Position numbers and translations under genes: made by a program. From assembly GCA_964370855.1 (NCBI GenBank), contig CAYJMF010000019.1:1-52567 (forward strand): a stretch of 52,567 nucleotides of DNA. Reading direction: 5' to 3'. The notes below the pieces were generated by a model, which worked only from the letters and a program-made list of their open reading frames with translations, ran no database searches and had not been told where the DNA came from. The DNA comes from JAKLKS01 sp964370855 (GTDB lineage: Bacteria > Planctomycetota > JAJSAM01 > JAKLKS01). Below are positions 8,185 to 16,796 of this stretch, one piece after another (within the stretch, counting starts at the first letter, position 1; every line of letters starts with the position of its first letter).

Positions 8185-8334
8185 GAACAGGATCCTGCTG
8201 ATCTGGTCGCCCAGGAAGATGAGCGCGACGATGGCCACGATCGCGATGAGCGCGAGGATGAGGGCGTACTCCGCGAGACACTGACCGCGACGATCGTCGA
8301 GTCGTGCCGTCGCGGCGGCGAGGAAGCGGTGCAT
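8185..8334 (-). CDS. Flp-type (type IVb) pilin, 3' end missing in gap
   Basis: Fifty residues can be read from ATG 8334 before the gap. A short basic leader ends in RRG, followed by QCLAEYALIL, which matches the Flp prepilin cleavage site (Gly, then Glu and Tyr at positions 5 and 6 of the mature pilin). A hydrophobic helix and GDQISRIL follow. Flp pilins are normally 50-65 residues, so only the last few are missing. An AGGAGT ribosome site lies 8 bases before the start. No tad secretion genes are in the window. Such pilins form bundle pili for attachment. Confidence 0.8.
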
Positions 8335-8392
8335 CGGTTCGGACTCCTGACGCACGACCCGATCACGGCCCGCCGACGGTCCGGCGGTGGGG

Positions 8393-8458
8393 GGGGCACC
8401 CGCCCCGCCGCGCTTTGGCTTAACTGGTGGGCGGGGGCGCCCCGCCGCTGGGGGGGGC
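8393..8458. repeat. GC-rich intergenic repeat, copy 2
   Basis: This is the second copy of the element at 8109-8174, located upstream of the pilin ribosome site and downstream of the c554-like gene. It shares the hairpin-forming GGGGCACCCGCCCC core and the GGCGCCCCGCCGC block. Confidence 0.45.
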
Positions 8459-8474
8459 GCCGTCCGTTCGATGC

Positions 8475-9083
8475 CTACTTCGTCGGATGGTCGTGGACGC
8501 CCTTCTTGGCCTCCTCGAACTTGAACTCCTTGAGGGCGTTGGTCGGGTTGTCCTTGTTGTGGCAGGTCTTGCAGTTGGCCTCGTCGGGGGCGATGAGCCC
8601 GTACTTCTTCAGCTCGTCGGCGGTGAAGGTCGCCTCCTTGTTCTCCTTGCGCTTCTCGTTCTTGTAGGCGAGGTAGAGCGACCCGGCGCCGTGGCAGGCC
8701 TCGCAGGAGACCGCCCCCATGGCCTTGGCGACCTTGGAGTTCTCCTCCGTGACCTTCTCCGGGTAGCCGCCCTCCTGGCCGTAGCCCGTGGTGTGGCACT
8801 TGAGGCAGGCGGCGTCGGTGGTGTAGTCCTTGGCCGGGTCGAGGCCGGACTTCTTCTTCGCCTCGAAGAGCTCCTTGTTGTCGGCCTCCGTGGTCGGCTT
8901 GAGGGTCTCGAGGGACTTGAACAGGTCGGTCTTCTTCCAGGAGCCGACCTGCTTGGAGTGGCACTTCATGCACTTGGCGTCGCCGACGAAGGTGGCCTTC
9001 TCCTCGGCTCCGGAGCGGTTCACGGCGAGGGCGACGACGGCGGCGGCGGCCAGCCCGATCACGATCTTGGCGGTGATGCGCAT
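8475..9083 (-). CDS. Tetrahaem cytochrome c554-like protein
   Basis: The product is 202 residues. A signal peptide (about residues 1-26) precedes FVGDAKCMKCHSKQVGSWKK, a pattern typical of the cytochrome c554 family, then CLKCH, CEACH and CKTCH, so four haems. It is Lys-rich, unlike the Arg-rich neighbours, which suits a soluble periplasmic electron shuttle. ATG 9083 has an excellent AAGGAGGT site. The 134-bp leader between it and the porin gene contains a GC hairpin at about 9101-9121. It sits downstream of the 22-haem and porin genes and may shuttle electrons between that conduit and the inner membrane complexes. Confidence 0.88.
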   Translation of the reverse strand: MRITAKIVIGLAAAAVVALAVNRSGAEEKATFVGDAKCMKCHSKQVGSWKKTDLFKSLETLKPTTEADNKELFEAKKKSGLDPAKDYTTDAACLKCHTTGYGQEGGYPEKVTEENSKVAKAMGAVSCEACHGAGSLYLAYKNEKRKENKEATFTADELKKYGLIAPDEANCKTCHNKDNPTNALKEFKFEEAKKGVHDHPTK

Positions 9084-9217
9084 CCTTGGAACCTCCTTGC
9101 GGGGGGGCCGTCCGGGCCCCCTGTTGCCAGCCTGCGAGTTGACGGGAAGCAAGTCTTGTACCCCGGCGGTGTTGAGGGGGCGGCTTTCCCGGGGGACGGT
9201 TGTGACGGCTGTCAGGC

Positions 9218-11473
9218 CTAGAAGCGCATCTCCAGGGAGACCTGGAGGATGTCGGCGGTGTAGTCGAGGGCCTCGACCCCGGTCTCGTCGTAGGACCGGC
9301 GCAGGACCTCCACCCGGGCGGCGAGGGTCTTCGAGATCTCCCAGCGCAGGCCGAGGGCGCCGTCGAAGGTGCGGAGGGGGAGCGAGCCCAGGTCCTCGAC
9401 CCAGGTGGCCGAGGCCGTCAGGCGCAGGCGCGCCGCCAGGGGTATCCCGACCCACGCGGTGAGGAGGTGGGCCCGGATCTCCGAGGAGGCCTTCCCGTCG
9501 GCGAGGGTGGAGGAGACGAAGGAGCGGGTGTCCACCTCCGTGGTCTGCTTGCGCACCGTGTAGGACGCGTCCGCCGTGAACCCGTCCTCGAGGCCGACCC
9601 CCCCCCAGACGCGGAGCTGGTTGCCCGAGACGTCGAGGCCCGAGTCCCGGGACCGGAACCGGGAGTAGGTCCAGTCCGTGCCCGCGCGCCAGCCCTCGGC
9701 GTCGCGCCAGGCGGCGGCGGCCCGCCAGGTGCCGTGGTCCTCGGGGTCCATGGGGGTGAACTGGCCGCTGGAGCGGGCCGTGTGGAATTCCCCCCGGAAG
9801 GTGAGTTCGGGCGTGATTTTCCCCTCGGCACCGCCGAAGAATCCCCGCGTCCGGACGGTCCCCGCGCGGGGGGAGGGGCCGCGGTCGTCGAGGGCGTCGC
9901 TGACGGCCTCGACGCCGCCCCGGAACTGGAACCCCCCCTCCAGGGTGTGGCGCAGCGCGAGCCTCTCCTCGAGGAGGATGTGGCTGACGGATTGGTCGCT
10001 CCGGCCGGCCGTCGTGACGGGGCCGCCGCCGGAGTCGAGGGTCGTCGTGGTCTCCGTCCGGCCGTCCTCGCGGAGGGCGCGGCGGGAGATCCCCCCCTCG
10101 AGGGCCCAGCGGTCGGTGAAGGCGAAGGCCCCGTCCACGGCGCCGTCGTGGAGGAGGAGTTCCTTCGTCCCCTCGGTGACGGCCCGGCGCTCCACGGTGG
10201 TGGAGGCGACGACGCTGCGCCGGTGCTCGAGGAGGTCCACGTCCCGCTCGAGGTCGGTCCGGGATCCGCGTGCCTCGATGCTGAAGCGCCCGTCCCGGGA
10301 TTCCGCCCCGACGATGGCCGCCGTCCGCGGGCCGGTCATGCGGGAGTCGTCGTCGAAGGCGTAGAAGTCCGGCGCCGCCGGCGCGGAGAAGTCCCGGCTC
10401 CTCCCGTCCCGCCCCGTCTCCCAGAGCCAGGCCTGCCGCAGCGAGGCGTGCCACCCGCGGCCGCGGCCGGAGAGGGAGGCCCAGGCCCGGTCCGAGAGCC
10501 GGTCCGCATCGCCGGAGACGGGCACCACGACGCCGTTGTCGAAGAGGGTCCCGGCCACGTCCCCCTCGACGTCCACCCGGTCGTAGCCGGCGGCGGCGCG
10601 GAAGGTGCGGTCGAGGCGCAGGTCCATGGAGGCGGAGAGGGTCTCGCGGAGGCTCTCCCCGCCGTGGAGCCCGTTCTGCCCCGGGAAGGGGCGCTCGACG
10701 CGGCGGCCCTCGACGACGACGGACCACCGGTCCCCGGCGCGCGCCCGGAGGCGCGCGGAGGCGACGGGGTCGCCGAGGCCCGAGGCCGCGAGGTCGAGGC
10801 GGGGGGCGAGGGGATCGGCGTCGTCGAGCCCGGCCGAGGCGTCCACGGCGAGGAGCCGGGGGCCGTCGTCGAGGTTGACGTCCTGGTCGTAGCGCCCCTC
10901 CTCGCCGCCGACGAAGCGCCAGCCCGCCTCGACGCGCCCGCGGGCCCATGCGCGGCCCGCGACGGGGCCGACGGGGGCGGGGGCCTTCGGCCGGATGTCC
11001 GTGGCCGCCTTCCCCCCGGGCGCCGCCGCCCGCACGGGCAGCACGCCGCCGTGCAGGTCGTGGCAGGCGGTGCAGCGGGCGTCCTTCCCCTTCGGTTCCA
11101 GGTGCTTCGGCGTCCGGAACTCCTCCTCCTCGTGGCACGCCAGGCAGAGCTCGAACTCCGCCGCCGCGGCCCCCTTCTTCGGGTGGGCGATGGACCCCTT
11201 CCCGTTCCGGGACGCCACGTGGGCGGTCCCGTCCCCGTGGCAGGTGGCGCAGCCGTCGGCGGATTCGTCGAGGCCGGCGTGGCTGAAGGAGGACCCGAAC
11301 TTCGCGTCGGTGTGGCAGACGCGGCATGTCGAGGAGCCCGGGGGGTCGCCGGCGGGGGAGGAGGCCCCGCCGAGGGCGGGGCGCGGCGCCGCGGCGAGGG
11401 CCCCCGCGGCGGCCAGGGCCACGGCGGCGCCGATCCGGAGGAGCGGTCTAGCGGAGGAACTGGGGGTGGGCAT
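9218..11473 (-). CDS. Tetrahaem cytochrome fused to outer-membrane beta-barrel
   Basis: The product is 751 residues. A signal peptide (about 1-35) is followed by four haem motifs in residues about 48-140 (CRVCH, CATCH, CLACH, CTACH). From about residue 175 to the end there is no CXXCH. The sequence alternates short strands rich in Arg, Trp, Tyr and Gly with Asp/Gly turns and ends LQVSLEMRF, with a terminal Phe as in outer-membrane beta-barrels. The strand pattern recalls the MtrB/PioB porins, which normally bind a separate multihaem protein. The gene overlaps the upstream 22-haem gene by 26 bases. I infer an outer-membrane electron conduit; the barrel call rests on pattern and the terminal residue. 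Confidence 0.78.
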   Translation of the reverse strand: MPTPSSSARPLLRIGAAVALAAAGALAAAPRPALGGASSPAGDPPGSSTCRVCHTDAKFGSSFSHAGLDESADGCATCHGDGTAHVASRNGKGSIAHPKKGAAAAEFELCLACHEEEEFRTPKHLEPKGKDARCTACHDLHGGVLPVRAAAPGGKAATDIRPKAPAPVGPVAGRAWARGRVEAGWRFVGGEEGRYDQDVNLDDGPRLLAVDASAGLDDADPLAPRLDLAASGLGDPVASARLRARAGDRWSVVVEGRRVERPFPGQNGLHGGESLRETLSASMDLRLDRTFRAAAGYDRVDVEGDVAGTLFDNGVVVPVSGDADRLSDRAWASLSGRGRGWHASLRQAWLWETGRDGRSRDFSAPAAPDFYAFDDDSRMTGPRTAAIVGAESRDGRFSIEARGSRTDLERDVDLLEHRRSVVASTTVERRAVTEGTKELLLHDGAVDGAFAFTDRWALEGGISRRALREDGRTETTTTLDSGGGPVTTAGRSDQSVSHILLEERLALRHTLEGGFQFRGGVEAVSDALDDRGPSPRAGTVRTRGFFGGAEGKITPELTFRGEFHTARSSGQFTPMDPEDHGTWRAAAAWRDAEGWRAGTDWTYSRFRSRDSGLDVSGNQLRVWGGVGLEDGFTADASYTVRKQTTEVDTRSFVSSTLADGKASSEIRAHLLTAWVGIPLAARLRLTASATWVEDLGSLPLRTFDGALGLRWEISKTLAARVEVLRRSYDETGVEALDYTADILQVSLEMRF

Positions 11474-13511
11474 CGGATCCGTGGATCTCCACGTGGCAGG
11501 CCAGGCAGGACGCGTAGGCGCTTCCCGTCCCGAGGTCGTGGGTCGGCGGCGGGATGTGGCAGGAGAGGCAGAGGTCCACGACGCGGGAGAACCGGAGCAG
11601 CCGCGGCGAGGTCGTCCCGTGGGGCTCGTGGCAGGCGACGCAGCCGCCGGTGCGGTCCGCCTCGTGGCGATACATGCGGGGCGAGGCCTCGGCGGCGTGG
11701 CACTTCGCGCAGGTGTCGGTCCATTGCGGCACGGCCAGGGCGGCGGAGGCCGGGCGGTGCATGTCGTGGCAGTCGGAGCAGGAGAGCGCCCCCTCGGGGA
11801 CGGGGTGGTGGTTCGGGAGTTTGAACTGGGCGACCTGGATGCCGTGGCAGGAGGCGCAGAGCGCCGGCTGGGGGGCCTTCGCCGGCGTGCCCGCGGGGCC
11901 GAAGGGGTCGTGGCAGGAGAGGCAGCCGATGGCGGCCCGGCCGTGGGGGTGGTTGCCCCAGGCGGCGGGGGACGAGGCGCCCTCGTGGCAGGAGAGGCAG
12001 AGGTCGTCCTTCGCCTTGGCCCCGAGGTTCTTCGGGTTCACGATGAGGTTCGTGCGGCCCGCGGCGGCGGCGTGGGCGCCGCCGTTGCCGTGGCAGCCCT
12101 CGCAGCCCTGCGGCGCGGCGGCCCCCTCCCCCTTCGCGAAGAGCGGCCCGTGGAGGGAGCGCTCGATGCCGGGGTGGGGGGCGTCGTGGCACTTCGCGCA
12201 GGCGGCGCTCCCCGCGGCGGGGGAGCCGGTGCGGGTCTCGGCCACGGTGCGGAAGCCCCCCTCGGGGAGGTCCGGCAGGGGGGCGTGGACGGCGTGGCAG
12301 GAGGCGCAGGTGCGGCCCCCCTTCGCCTCCGGGGAGGCGGCGAACTCCTTCGCGTGGTCCGGTGCCGGGGCCGTCTTCCCGTGGCAGCGCAGGCAGAAGG
12401 CGCCCTGGGCGGCGGCGTCCGTCGGGGAGGAGGCGGCGATGGCGCGGCGGTTGCCCCCGGTCTCGACGTGGAGGGATCCGGGCCCGTGGCAGGCCTCGCA
12501 GGTGCGATCGGCGAGGTTCGAGAGGGCCTTCCCGTGCAGGGTGGAGCCCATCTCCTTCACGAAGCCGGCGTGGCACTTCGCGCAGGCGGCGCTCCCCGCG
12601 GGGATGGCGCCGGCCTCGCGGAGGTCGTCCTCCCCGGCGCCCCCGGCGAGGCCCCGTCCGGAGACGGTGCGGGCCGCGGGGAGGTGGGGGTCGTGGCAGG
12701 TCGTGCAGGCGGCGGCGGTGAGGGGGGAGGGGAGGCCCCGGAGCGCCGAGGGGCGGAGCTCCTTCCGGTGCCTCTCCGGCATCTGCGCGTGGCAGAGGAG
12801 GCAGGCGTTGCCCGCCGCGAAGCCGGCCCCCGGGGGGACCTTCGCCGCGCGGATCGCCTGGAGGTGGGTCGCGCCGCCGACGTGGCACATCTCGCAGGAG
12901 TCGAGGTGGGGGTCGGCGACGACCTTCCCGTGGATGGAGGCGGGGGCGGCCTCGGCCTCGAGGACGTGGCAGGCCCGGCAGGCGGCGGCGCCGAGGGTCC
13001 CGCGCTTCCCGTCGGCCACGGGCATGTGTATCACATTCTGAGACTCTTCGTGGATCTTGTGGCACTCCGCGCAGGCGAGGCCGCCCTCGCGGTACTCGCT
13101 CGTCTTCCAGTCCTTCACGTGGTCCGGGTGGTGGGTGTGGCAGCGGGCGCAGGCCGCGGCCATGGCGTCGGGCTCCATCTTCGAGAACCCGATCACCCCC
13201 TCCTGCCCGCCGGACTCGGGGTGCTTCGGGTCCGCGGGCCCGTGGCAGAGGACGCAGGTGTCCGGCGCCCCGAGGTCCTCGGAGCGCATCAGGGTCTTGT
13301 GGCTGCCCGCGGCGAAGGCGTCGAGGGCGTCCTCGTGGCAGTCCTTGCAGGAGGGGGCGTCGTCCTCCCCCTCGACGGCGGGCGCCGGGGCGGGGGCGGG
13401 GGCCGACGCCCTGGCGGCGCCGAGGGCGCCGAGGGCGCAGGCGGCGGCGACCAGGAATCCCCCGGCCATCCTGAGGACGGGTGCGGTTGCGCCAACGGGG
13501 CCGTGGTCCAT
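11448..13511 (-). CDS. 22-haem c-type cytochrome
   Basis: The product is 687 residues from ATG 13511; an in-frame start at 13574 would add 21 residues. A signal peptide reaches about residue 37. I count 22 CXXCH motifs spread over the whole chain, from CKDCH to CLACH, with many extra His in SxHG patterns that can serve as distal ligands. There is no other membrane helix, so it should be periplasmic or exported. The tight 26-base overlap with the cytochrome-porin gene suggests coupled translation and a joint complex. Such very large cytochromes next to porins are known from the PCC-type conduits proposed for Fe(II) oxidisers and metal reducers. Electron direction cannot be inferred. Confidence 0.88.
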   Translation of the reverse strand: MDHGPVGATAPVLRMAGGFLVAAACALGALGAARASAPAPAPAPAVEGEDDAPSCKDCHEDALDAFAAGSHKTLMRSEDLGAPDTCVLCHGPADPKHPESGGQEGVIGFSKMEPDAMAAACARCHTHHPDHVKDWKTSEYREGGLACAECHKIHEESQNVIHMPVADGKRGTLGAAACRACHVLEAEAAPASIHGKVVADPHLDSCEMCHVGGATHLQAIRAAKVPPGAGFAAGNACLLCHAQMPERHRKELRPSALRGLPSPLTAAACTTCHDPHLPAARTVSGRGLAGGAGEDDLREAGAIPAGSAACAKCHAGFVKEMGSTLHGKALSNLADRTCEACHGPGSLHVETGGNRRAIAASSPTDAAAQGAFCLRCHGKTAPAPDHAKEFAASPEAKGGRTCASCHAVHAPLPDLPEGGFRTVAETRTGSPAAGSAACAKCHDAPHPGIERSLHGPLFAKGEGAAAPQGCEGCHGNGGAHAAAAGRTNLIVNPKNLGAKAKDDLCLSCHEGASSPAAWGNHPHGRAAIGCLSCHDPFGPAGTPAKAPQPALCASCHGIQVAQFKLPNHHPVPEGALSCSDCHDMHRPASAALAVPQWTDTCAKCHAAEASPRMYRHEADRTGGCVACHEPHGTTSPRLLRFSRVVDLCLSCHIPPPTHDLGTGSAYASCLACHVEIHGSDAHPQFLR

Positions 13512-13604
13512 CCGGTTCCATCTCCTCGCCGTCGACGGGATCGAGGGACCATCATGCGGAATCCCCACCCCCACCCGGGAACGATATCCCTGACACCGGT
13601 CACA

Positions 13605-13696
13605 GGGGGGACGTTCCTCACTTCGTCACTTACCTGTGGATAACTCCCGCAAGGGAGTTATCCACAGGTAAGTGACGAAGTGAGGAACGTCCCCCC
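13605..13696. repeat. Perfect 44-bp inverted repeat (dispersed palindrome family, element 1)
   Basis: Arms 13605-13648 and 13653-13696 are perfect reverse complements around a 4-base loop (gcaa). The outer part of each arm reads GGGGGGACGTTCCTCACTTC, followed by GTCACTTACCTGTGG. The element begins one base after the stop codon of the phosphosulfolactate phosphatase-like gene and ends about 93 bases before the 22-haem start. It shares its consensus with 50710-50815. Such GGGGACG-type palindromes resemble repeats mobilised by REP-associated tyrosine transposases. Confidence 0.85.
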
Positions 13697-13697
13697 T

Positions 13698-14414
13698 CTA
13701 CCGGGCGCGGATCTCGCGGCCGTGGAGGAGGGGGACGGAGTGGAGGGAATCGAGGCGCGCCGCGAAGGAGACGTCGGCGGAGAAACCGGCCCCGGCGAGC
13801 TCCACGCCGGAGGTGGTCGTCAGGAGCACCGCCTCGAGGTCCCGCCGCGCCCCCTCGAAGGCGCGCACCGCCACCTCCGCCTCCCCCGTGCGGGGGAGGT
13901 CCACGACGGCGGCCACGGCGCCGGCGCCGAGGAGGTCCTCGGCGGCGAAGCGCCTCCGGCGGCTCCCGTCCCCCATCCGCTCCCCGCAGGCGACGACGGT
14001 GATCCCCTTGCGCGTCGCCCGCGCCCCGGCGGAGGCCGCGGCCCCGGCGGCGGAGGCGTTGACGAGCCCCGCCACCACCACCGCCGCCGCCCCCGCCGCC
14101 GCCACCGCCAGGCGCGCGCCGTTGGGGGAGCGCAGCGCCACGCGGAGCCCCGGCGGGGCGTCGGCGTAGGAGAGGGGGGAGAGGGTGTACTTCCCCGGCC
14201 CCCCCTCCCGGCGGGGGCAGGAGGGGACGGCGTCCTCCTCCAGGGAGAGGAGCCGGGCCCGCCTCCGGCTCCCGGCGGGCAGGAAGACGACCCCGCGGGC
14301 GGTCCCCGCGGCCACGGTGGTGGAGAAGGAGAGGACGTCCACGAGGACCAGGACGTCGCCGCGCCGCAGCCCCTCCCGCACGCCCGGGAGTTCGAAGGCG
14401 ACGTGGCACATCAT
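13698..14414 (-). CDS. comB: 2-phosphosulfolactate phosphatase-like protein (ComB family)
   Basis: The product is 238 residues from ATG 14414. Features of the ComB family are visible: GDVLVLVDVLSFSTTV near the N-terminus, RSPNGARLA in the middle, then LVNASA and VVACGERM. ComB hydrolyses 2-phosphosulfolactate in coenzyme M synthesis, but bacterial members often have no proven substrate. The gene is divergent from the haem operon (253-bp gap) and is followed after one base by the long palindrome. It has no obvious functional link to its neighbours. Confidence 0.75.
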   Translation of the reverse strand: MMCHVAFELPGVREGLRRGDVLVLVDVLSFSTTVAAGTARGVVFLPAGSRRRARLLSLEEDAVPSCPRREGGPGKYTLSPLSYADAPPGLRVALRSPNGARLAVAAAGAAAVVVAGLVNASAAGAAASAGARATRKGITVVACGERMGDGSRRRRFAAEDLLGAGAVAAVVDLPRTGEAEVAVRAFEGARRDLEAVLLTTTSGVELAGAGFSADVSFAARLDSLHSVPLLHGREIRAR

Positions 14415-14667
14415 GGACGGGGGATTCTCCGGGCCATCGGGGCCATTCTCCCACGGTCTGCCCGCCCGTGGAGGGGGGGGCCGTCGATTCCGCCTTGGAA
14501 TCCCATCCCACGCAGGGGACCCTTCCGGCACGCCAATCGCGTGACGGATGTCGTGGTTCGTGGCGGGAAGTCACTGACCCGGGTACGATCCCGGGTTTCC
14601 CGGCCCGGTCGGACCCCGGTTGCAGCCGCCCACACGTCGAAGACGGAGACCCCTCCCCCGGAATCCC

Positions 14668-15498
14668 ATGGAATCCCTCCTCACCGTCCTGAACGCCCTC
14701 CTCCCGTTCCTCTACGCGGCGCTGGTCGTCGTCTACGGGACCCTCCTGGCCAGGGACCGCCCCTGGGCACGCCGGGCGGGGCCCCGGCTTCTCGTCGCAA
14801 CCTTCTGCATCCACTTGGTTTACGTCATCTGCGAGGGGGCCGCCCTCGGGCACCACCCCATCGCCACGAACTTCGAGCTGTTCTCCTTCGTCGCCATGGC
14901 CATGGGGGGCTCCTACCTCTGGGTGGAGTGGCGCCGGAAGAACGTCTACACCGGCCTGTTCCCCCTCTCCCTCGCCCTCCTGCTCCAGATCTGCGCCAGC
15001 CTCGGGGGCCCCGGCCCCTACGAGATCAACGAGAAGCTCCGCCATCCCCTCTTCGCCTGGCACTCCATCGCCGCCGCCCTCGCCGTGGCGGCGCTCTCCG
15101 TGGGCGCGGTCTACGGGGGGCTCTTCCTCGTCATGTACCGCCTCCTCAAGCGGGGGGAGTTCGGCTCCTTCACGGAGCGGATGCCCTCCCTCGACGTGCT
15201 CGCGGCCATGAGCCTCCACGCCGTGGAGGTCGGCTTCGTCGCCCTCACCGTGGCCGTGGGGCTCGGGGACCTCTGGGTGAGCCGCACCCCGGACTTCTCC
15301 ATGGCGGATCCGAAGATCTGGGCGACCTTCCTCGTCTGGGCCGTCTACGGCGCCGCCCTCGGCGGCCGGTACCTCTTCAAGTGGGGGGGCTGGCGCGTGG
15401 TGGCCCTCAACCTCGCCGGCTACTCCCTGCTCTTCGGGTCCATGCTGCTGGTGGGGCGGCTCTTCGACACCTTCCACCGGTTCACGGGGAAGCCGTGA
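14668..15498 (+). CDS. CcsA/HemX-like membrane protein
   Basis: The product is 276 residues with about eight membrane helices. It belongs to the CcsA/CcmC/HemX-type cytochrome c assembly family; conserved His occur in helices (CIHLVYVICEG, FAWHSIAAAL, SLHAVEVGF), as expected for haem handling. I find no clear WWD motif, so HemX is as likely as CcsA. ATG 14668 is preceded by a GGAATCCC stretch rather than a good ribosome site. A TACGAT hexamer at 14584-14589 could be the -10 box. The stop overlaps the hemA start (GTGA), so it leads the haem operon. In such operons this protein is thought to stabilise or regulate glutamyl-tRNA reductase, or to deliver haem. Confidence 0.78.
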   Translation: MESLLTVLNALLPFLYAALVVVYGTLLARDRPWARRAGPRLLVATFCIHLVYVICEGAALGHHPIATNFELFSFVAMAMGGSYLWVEWRRKNVYTGLFPLSLALLLQICASLGGPGPYEINEKLRHPLFAWHSIAAALAVAALSVGAVYGGLFLVMYRLLKRGEFGSFTERMPSLDVLAAMSLHAVEVGFVALTVAVGLGDLWVSRTPDFSMADPKIWATFLVWAVYGAALGGRYLFKWGGWRVVALNLAGYSLLFGSMLLVGRLFDTFHRFTGKP

Positions 15499-16796
15499 GC
15501 GGCGCCCCCTCCCCCCGCCCGGTCCCCCTCAGCGTGGTGGGCGTGAGCCACCACACCGCCCCCGTGGGGGTGCGCGAATCCCTCTCCTTCGACCCCGAGG
15601 AGGCCATGGACTTCCTCCTCCGCGGCCGGAAGGAGGAGTACTGGACCGAGGCGATGCTGCTGTCCACCTGCAACCGCACGGAGCTCTACGCGGCGCCGGG
15701 GCCGGCGGCGGCGGGCCACGGGGGGATCCGCACCCGCCTCGCCGAGGCCCGGCCCCAGGTGGCCGCCGGGGAGGAGGGGCTTCTCTACCAGGCCGACGGG
15801 ACCGGTGCCGTCCGCCACATGGTGCGCGTGGCCTGCGGCCTCGACTCCATGATCATGGGCGAGAGCGAGATCATGGGGCAGATGAAGGAGGCCCACCGCA
15901 TCGCCCGCGAGGCGGGCACGGCGGGCCCCCTTCTCGAGAGCGTGGTGCCGGCGGCGCTCCGCATCTCCCGGCGGGCCCGGGAGGAGACGGGGATCCACCG
16001 GGGCGTCACCTCCGTCCCCGCGGCGGCGATGCTGCTCGCGAAGAAGCACTTCTCCGACTTCCGCGGGAAGCGCGTACTCGTGGTCGGCGCCGGCGAGGCG
16101 GGGCGCATCGGGGCCCGGCTCTTCGCCGGCGAGCACCCCGGCGCCCTCTGGATCACCAACCGCACGCCGTCCCGCGCCGTGGAACTCGCCGCCGAGGTGC
16201 ACGCCGCGACCTGGTCCTGGCGCTGCCTCGAGGGGGCGCTGGCCGACGTGGACGTGGTCCTCTGCGCGGTGCGGGCCGACGAGCCGGTCCTCACCTACGA
16301 GGGGCTCCGGGCCGCGGCCCGCAGGCGCGCCGGGCGGATGCTGGTCCTCCTCGACATCGGCGTGCCGCGCAACGTCGACCCGCGCGCGCGGGACCTCGAG
16401 GGGGTCTTCCTCCACGACGTGGACTCCCTGGAGCGGCTCGTGGACCAGAGCCGCGAGAAGCGGAAGTCCGAGGTGGAGAAGGTGGAGGCGATGATCGAGG
16501 AGGGGCTCTCCCGCATCCTCCTCGGCGAGGAGCGGCGCGCGGCGGAGCCGCTGGTCGCGGAGATCCGCCGCTCCCTCGAGGACGTGCGCGTCCGCGAGGT
16601 GGAGCGCAGCCTCAAGCACTTCACCCCGGAGCAGAGGGAGCACCTCGACCGCCTGACCCGGAGCCTGCTGGACAAGGCCTTCCACGCGCCGATGCAGACG
16701 GTCCGCCAGGTCGGCTCCGAGCCGGATCGGGAGTCCTGGATCCGGCGGCTCTTCGGGCTCCAGCGCCGCGAGGACGGAAAGGACGGCGGCGCGTGA
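15495..16796 (+). CDS. hemA: Glutamyl-tRNA reductase
   Basis: The product is 433 residues from GTG 15495. It reduces glutamyl-tRNA to glutamate-1-semialdehyde, the committed step of the C5 haem route. The catalytic Cys is in STCNRTELY (about residue 59), GESEIMGQ follows, and the NADPH-binding site is VLVVGAGEAGRIGARLF (about residue 195). A C-terminal helical dimerisation domain completes a normal length. It overlaps both neighbours by four bases (GTGA). hemL, which uses its product, is three genes downstream. Confidence 0.95.
   Translation: MSGAPSPRPVPLSVVGVSHHTAPVGVRESLSFDPEEAMDFLLRGRKEEYWTEAMLLSTCNRTELYAAPGPAAAGHGGIRTRLAEARPQVAAGEEGLLYQADGTGAVRHMVRVACGLDSMIMGESEIMGQMKEAHRIAREAGTAGPLLESVVPAALRISRRAREETGIHRGVTSVPAAAMLLAKKHFSDFRGKRVLVVGAGEAGRIGARLFAGEHPGALWITNRTPSRAVELAAEVHAATWSWRCLEGALADVDVVLCAVRADEPVLTYEGLRAAARRRAGRMLVLLDIGVPRNVDPRARDLEGVFLHDVDSLERLVDQSREKRKSEVEKVEAMIEEGLSRILLGEERRAAEPLVAEIRRSLEDVRVREVERSLKHFTPEQREHLDRLTRSLLDKAFHAPMQTVRQVGSEPDRESWIRRLFGLQRREDGKDGGA

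Noticed and set aside
8070..8399. Minus-strand Ser/Arg/Pro-rich frame through the gap
   Set aside because: It is a frame-shifted shadow of the pilin gene and would translate through unknown bases.
9369..9563. Short plus-strand frames across the porin gene
   Set aside because: They have no ribosome site, are Arg/Ser-rich and overlap a well-supported gene on the other strand.
13631..13670. Two TTATCCACA DnaA-box-like sites in the palindrome as part of an origin
   Set aside because: The boxes lie inside the inverted repeat family, are not conserved in the second element, and there is no box cluster, AT-rich unwinding region or dnaA/dnaN neighbour.
14568..14612. tRNA-like GGTACGATCCCGGG stretch
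   Set aside because: It resembles a T-arm only; no acceptor or anticodon stem can be drawn around it.
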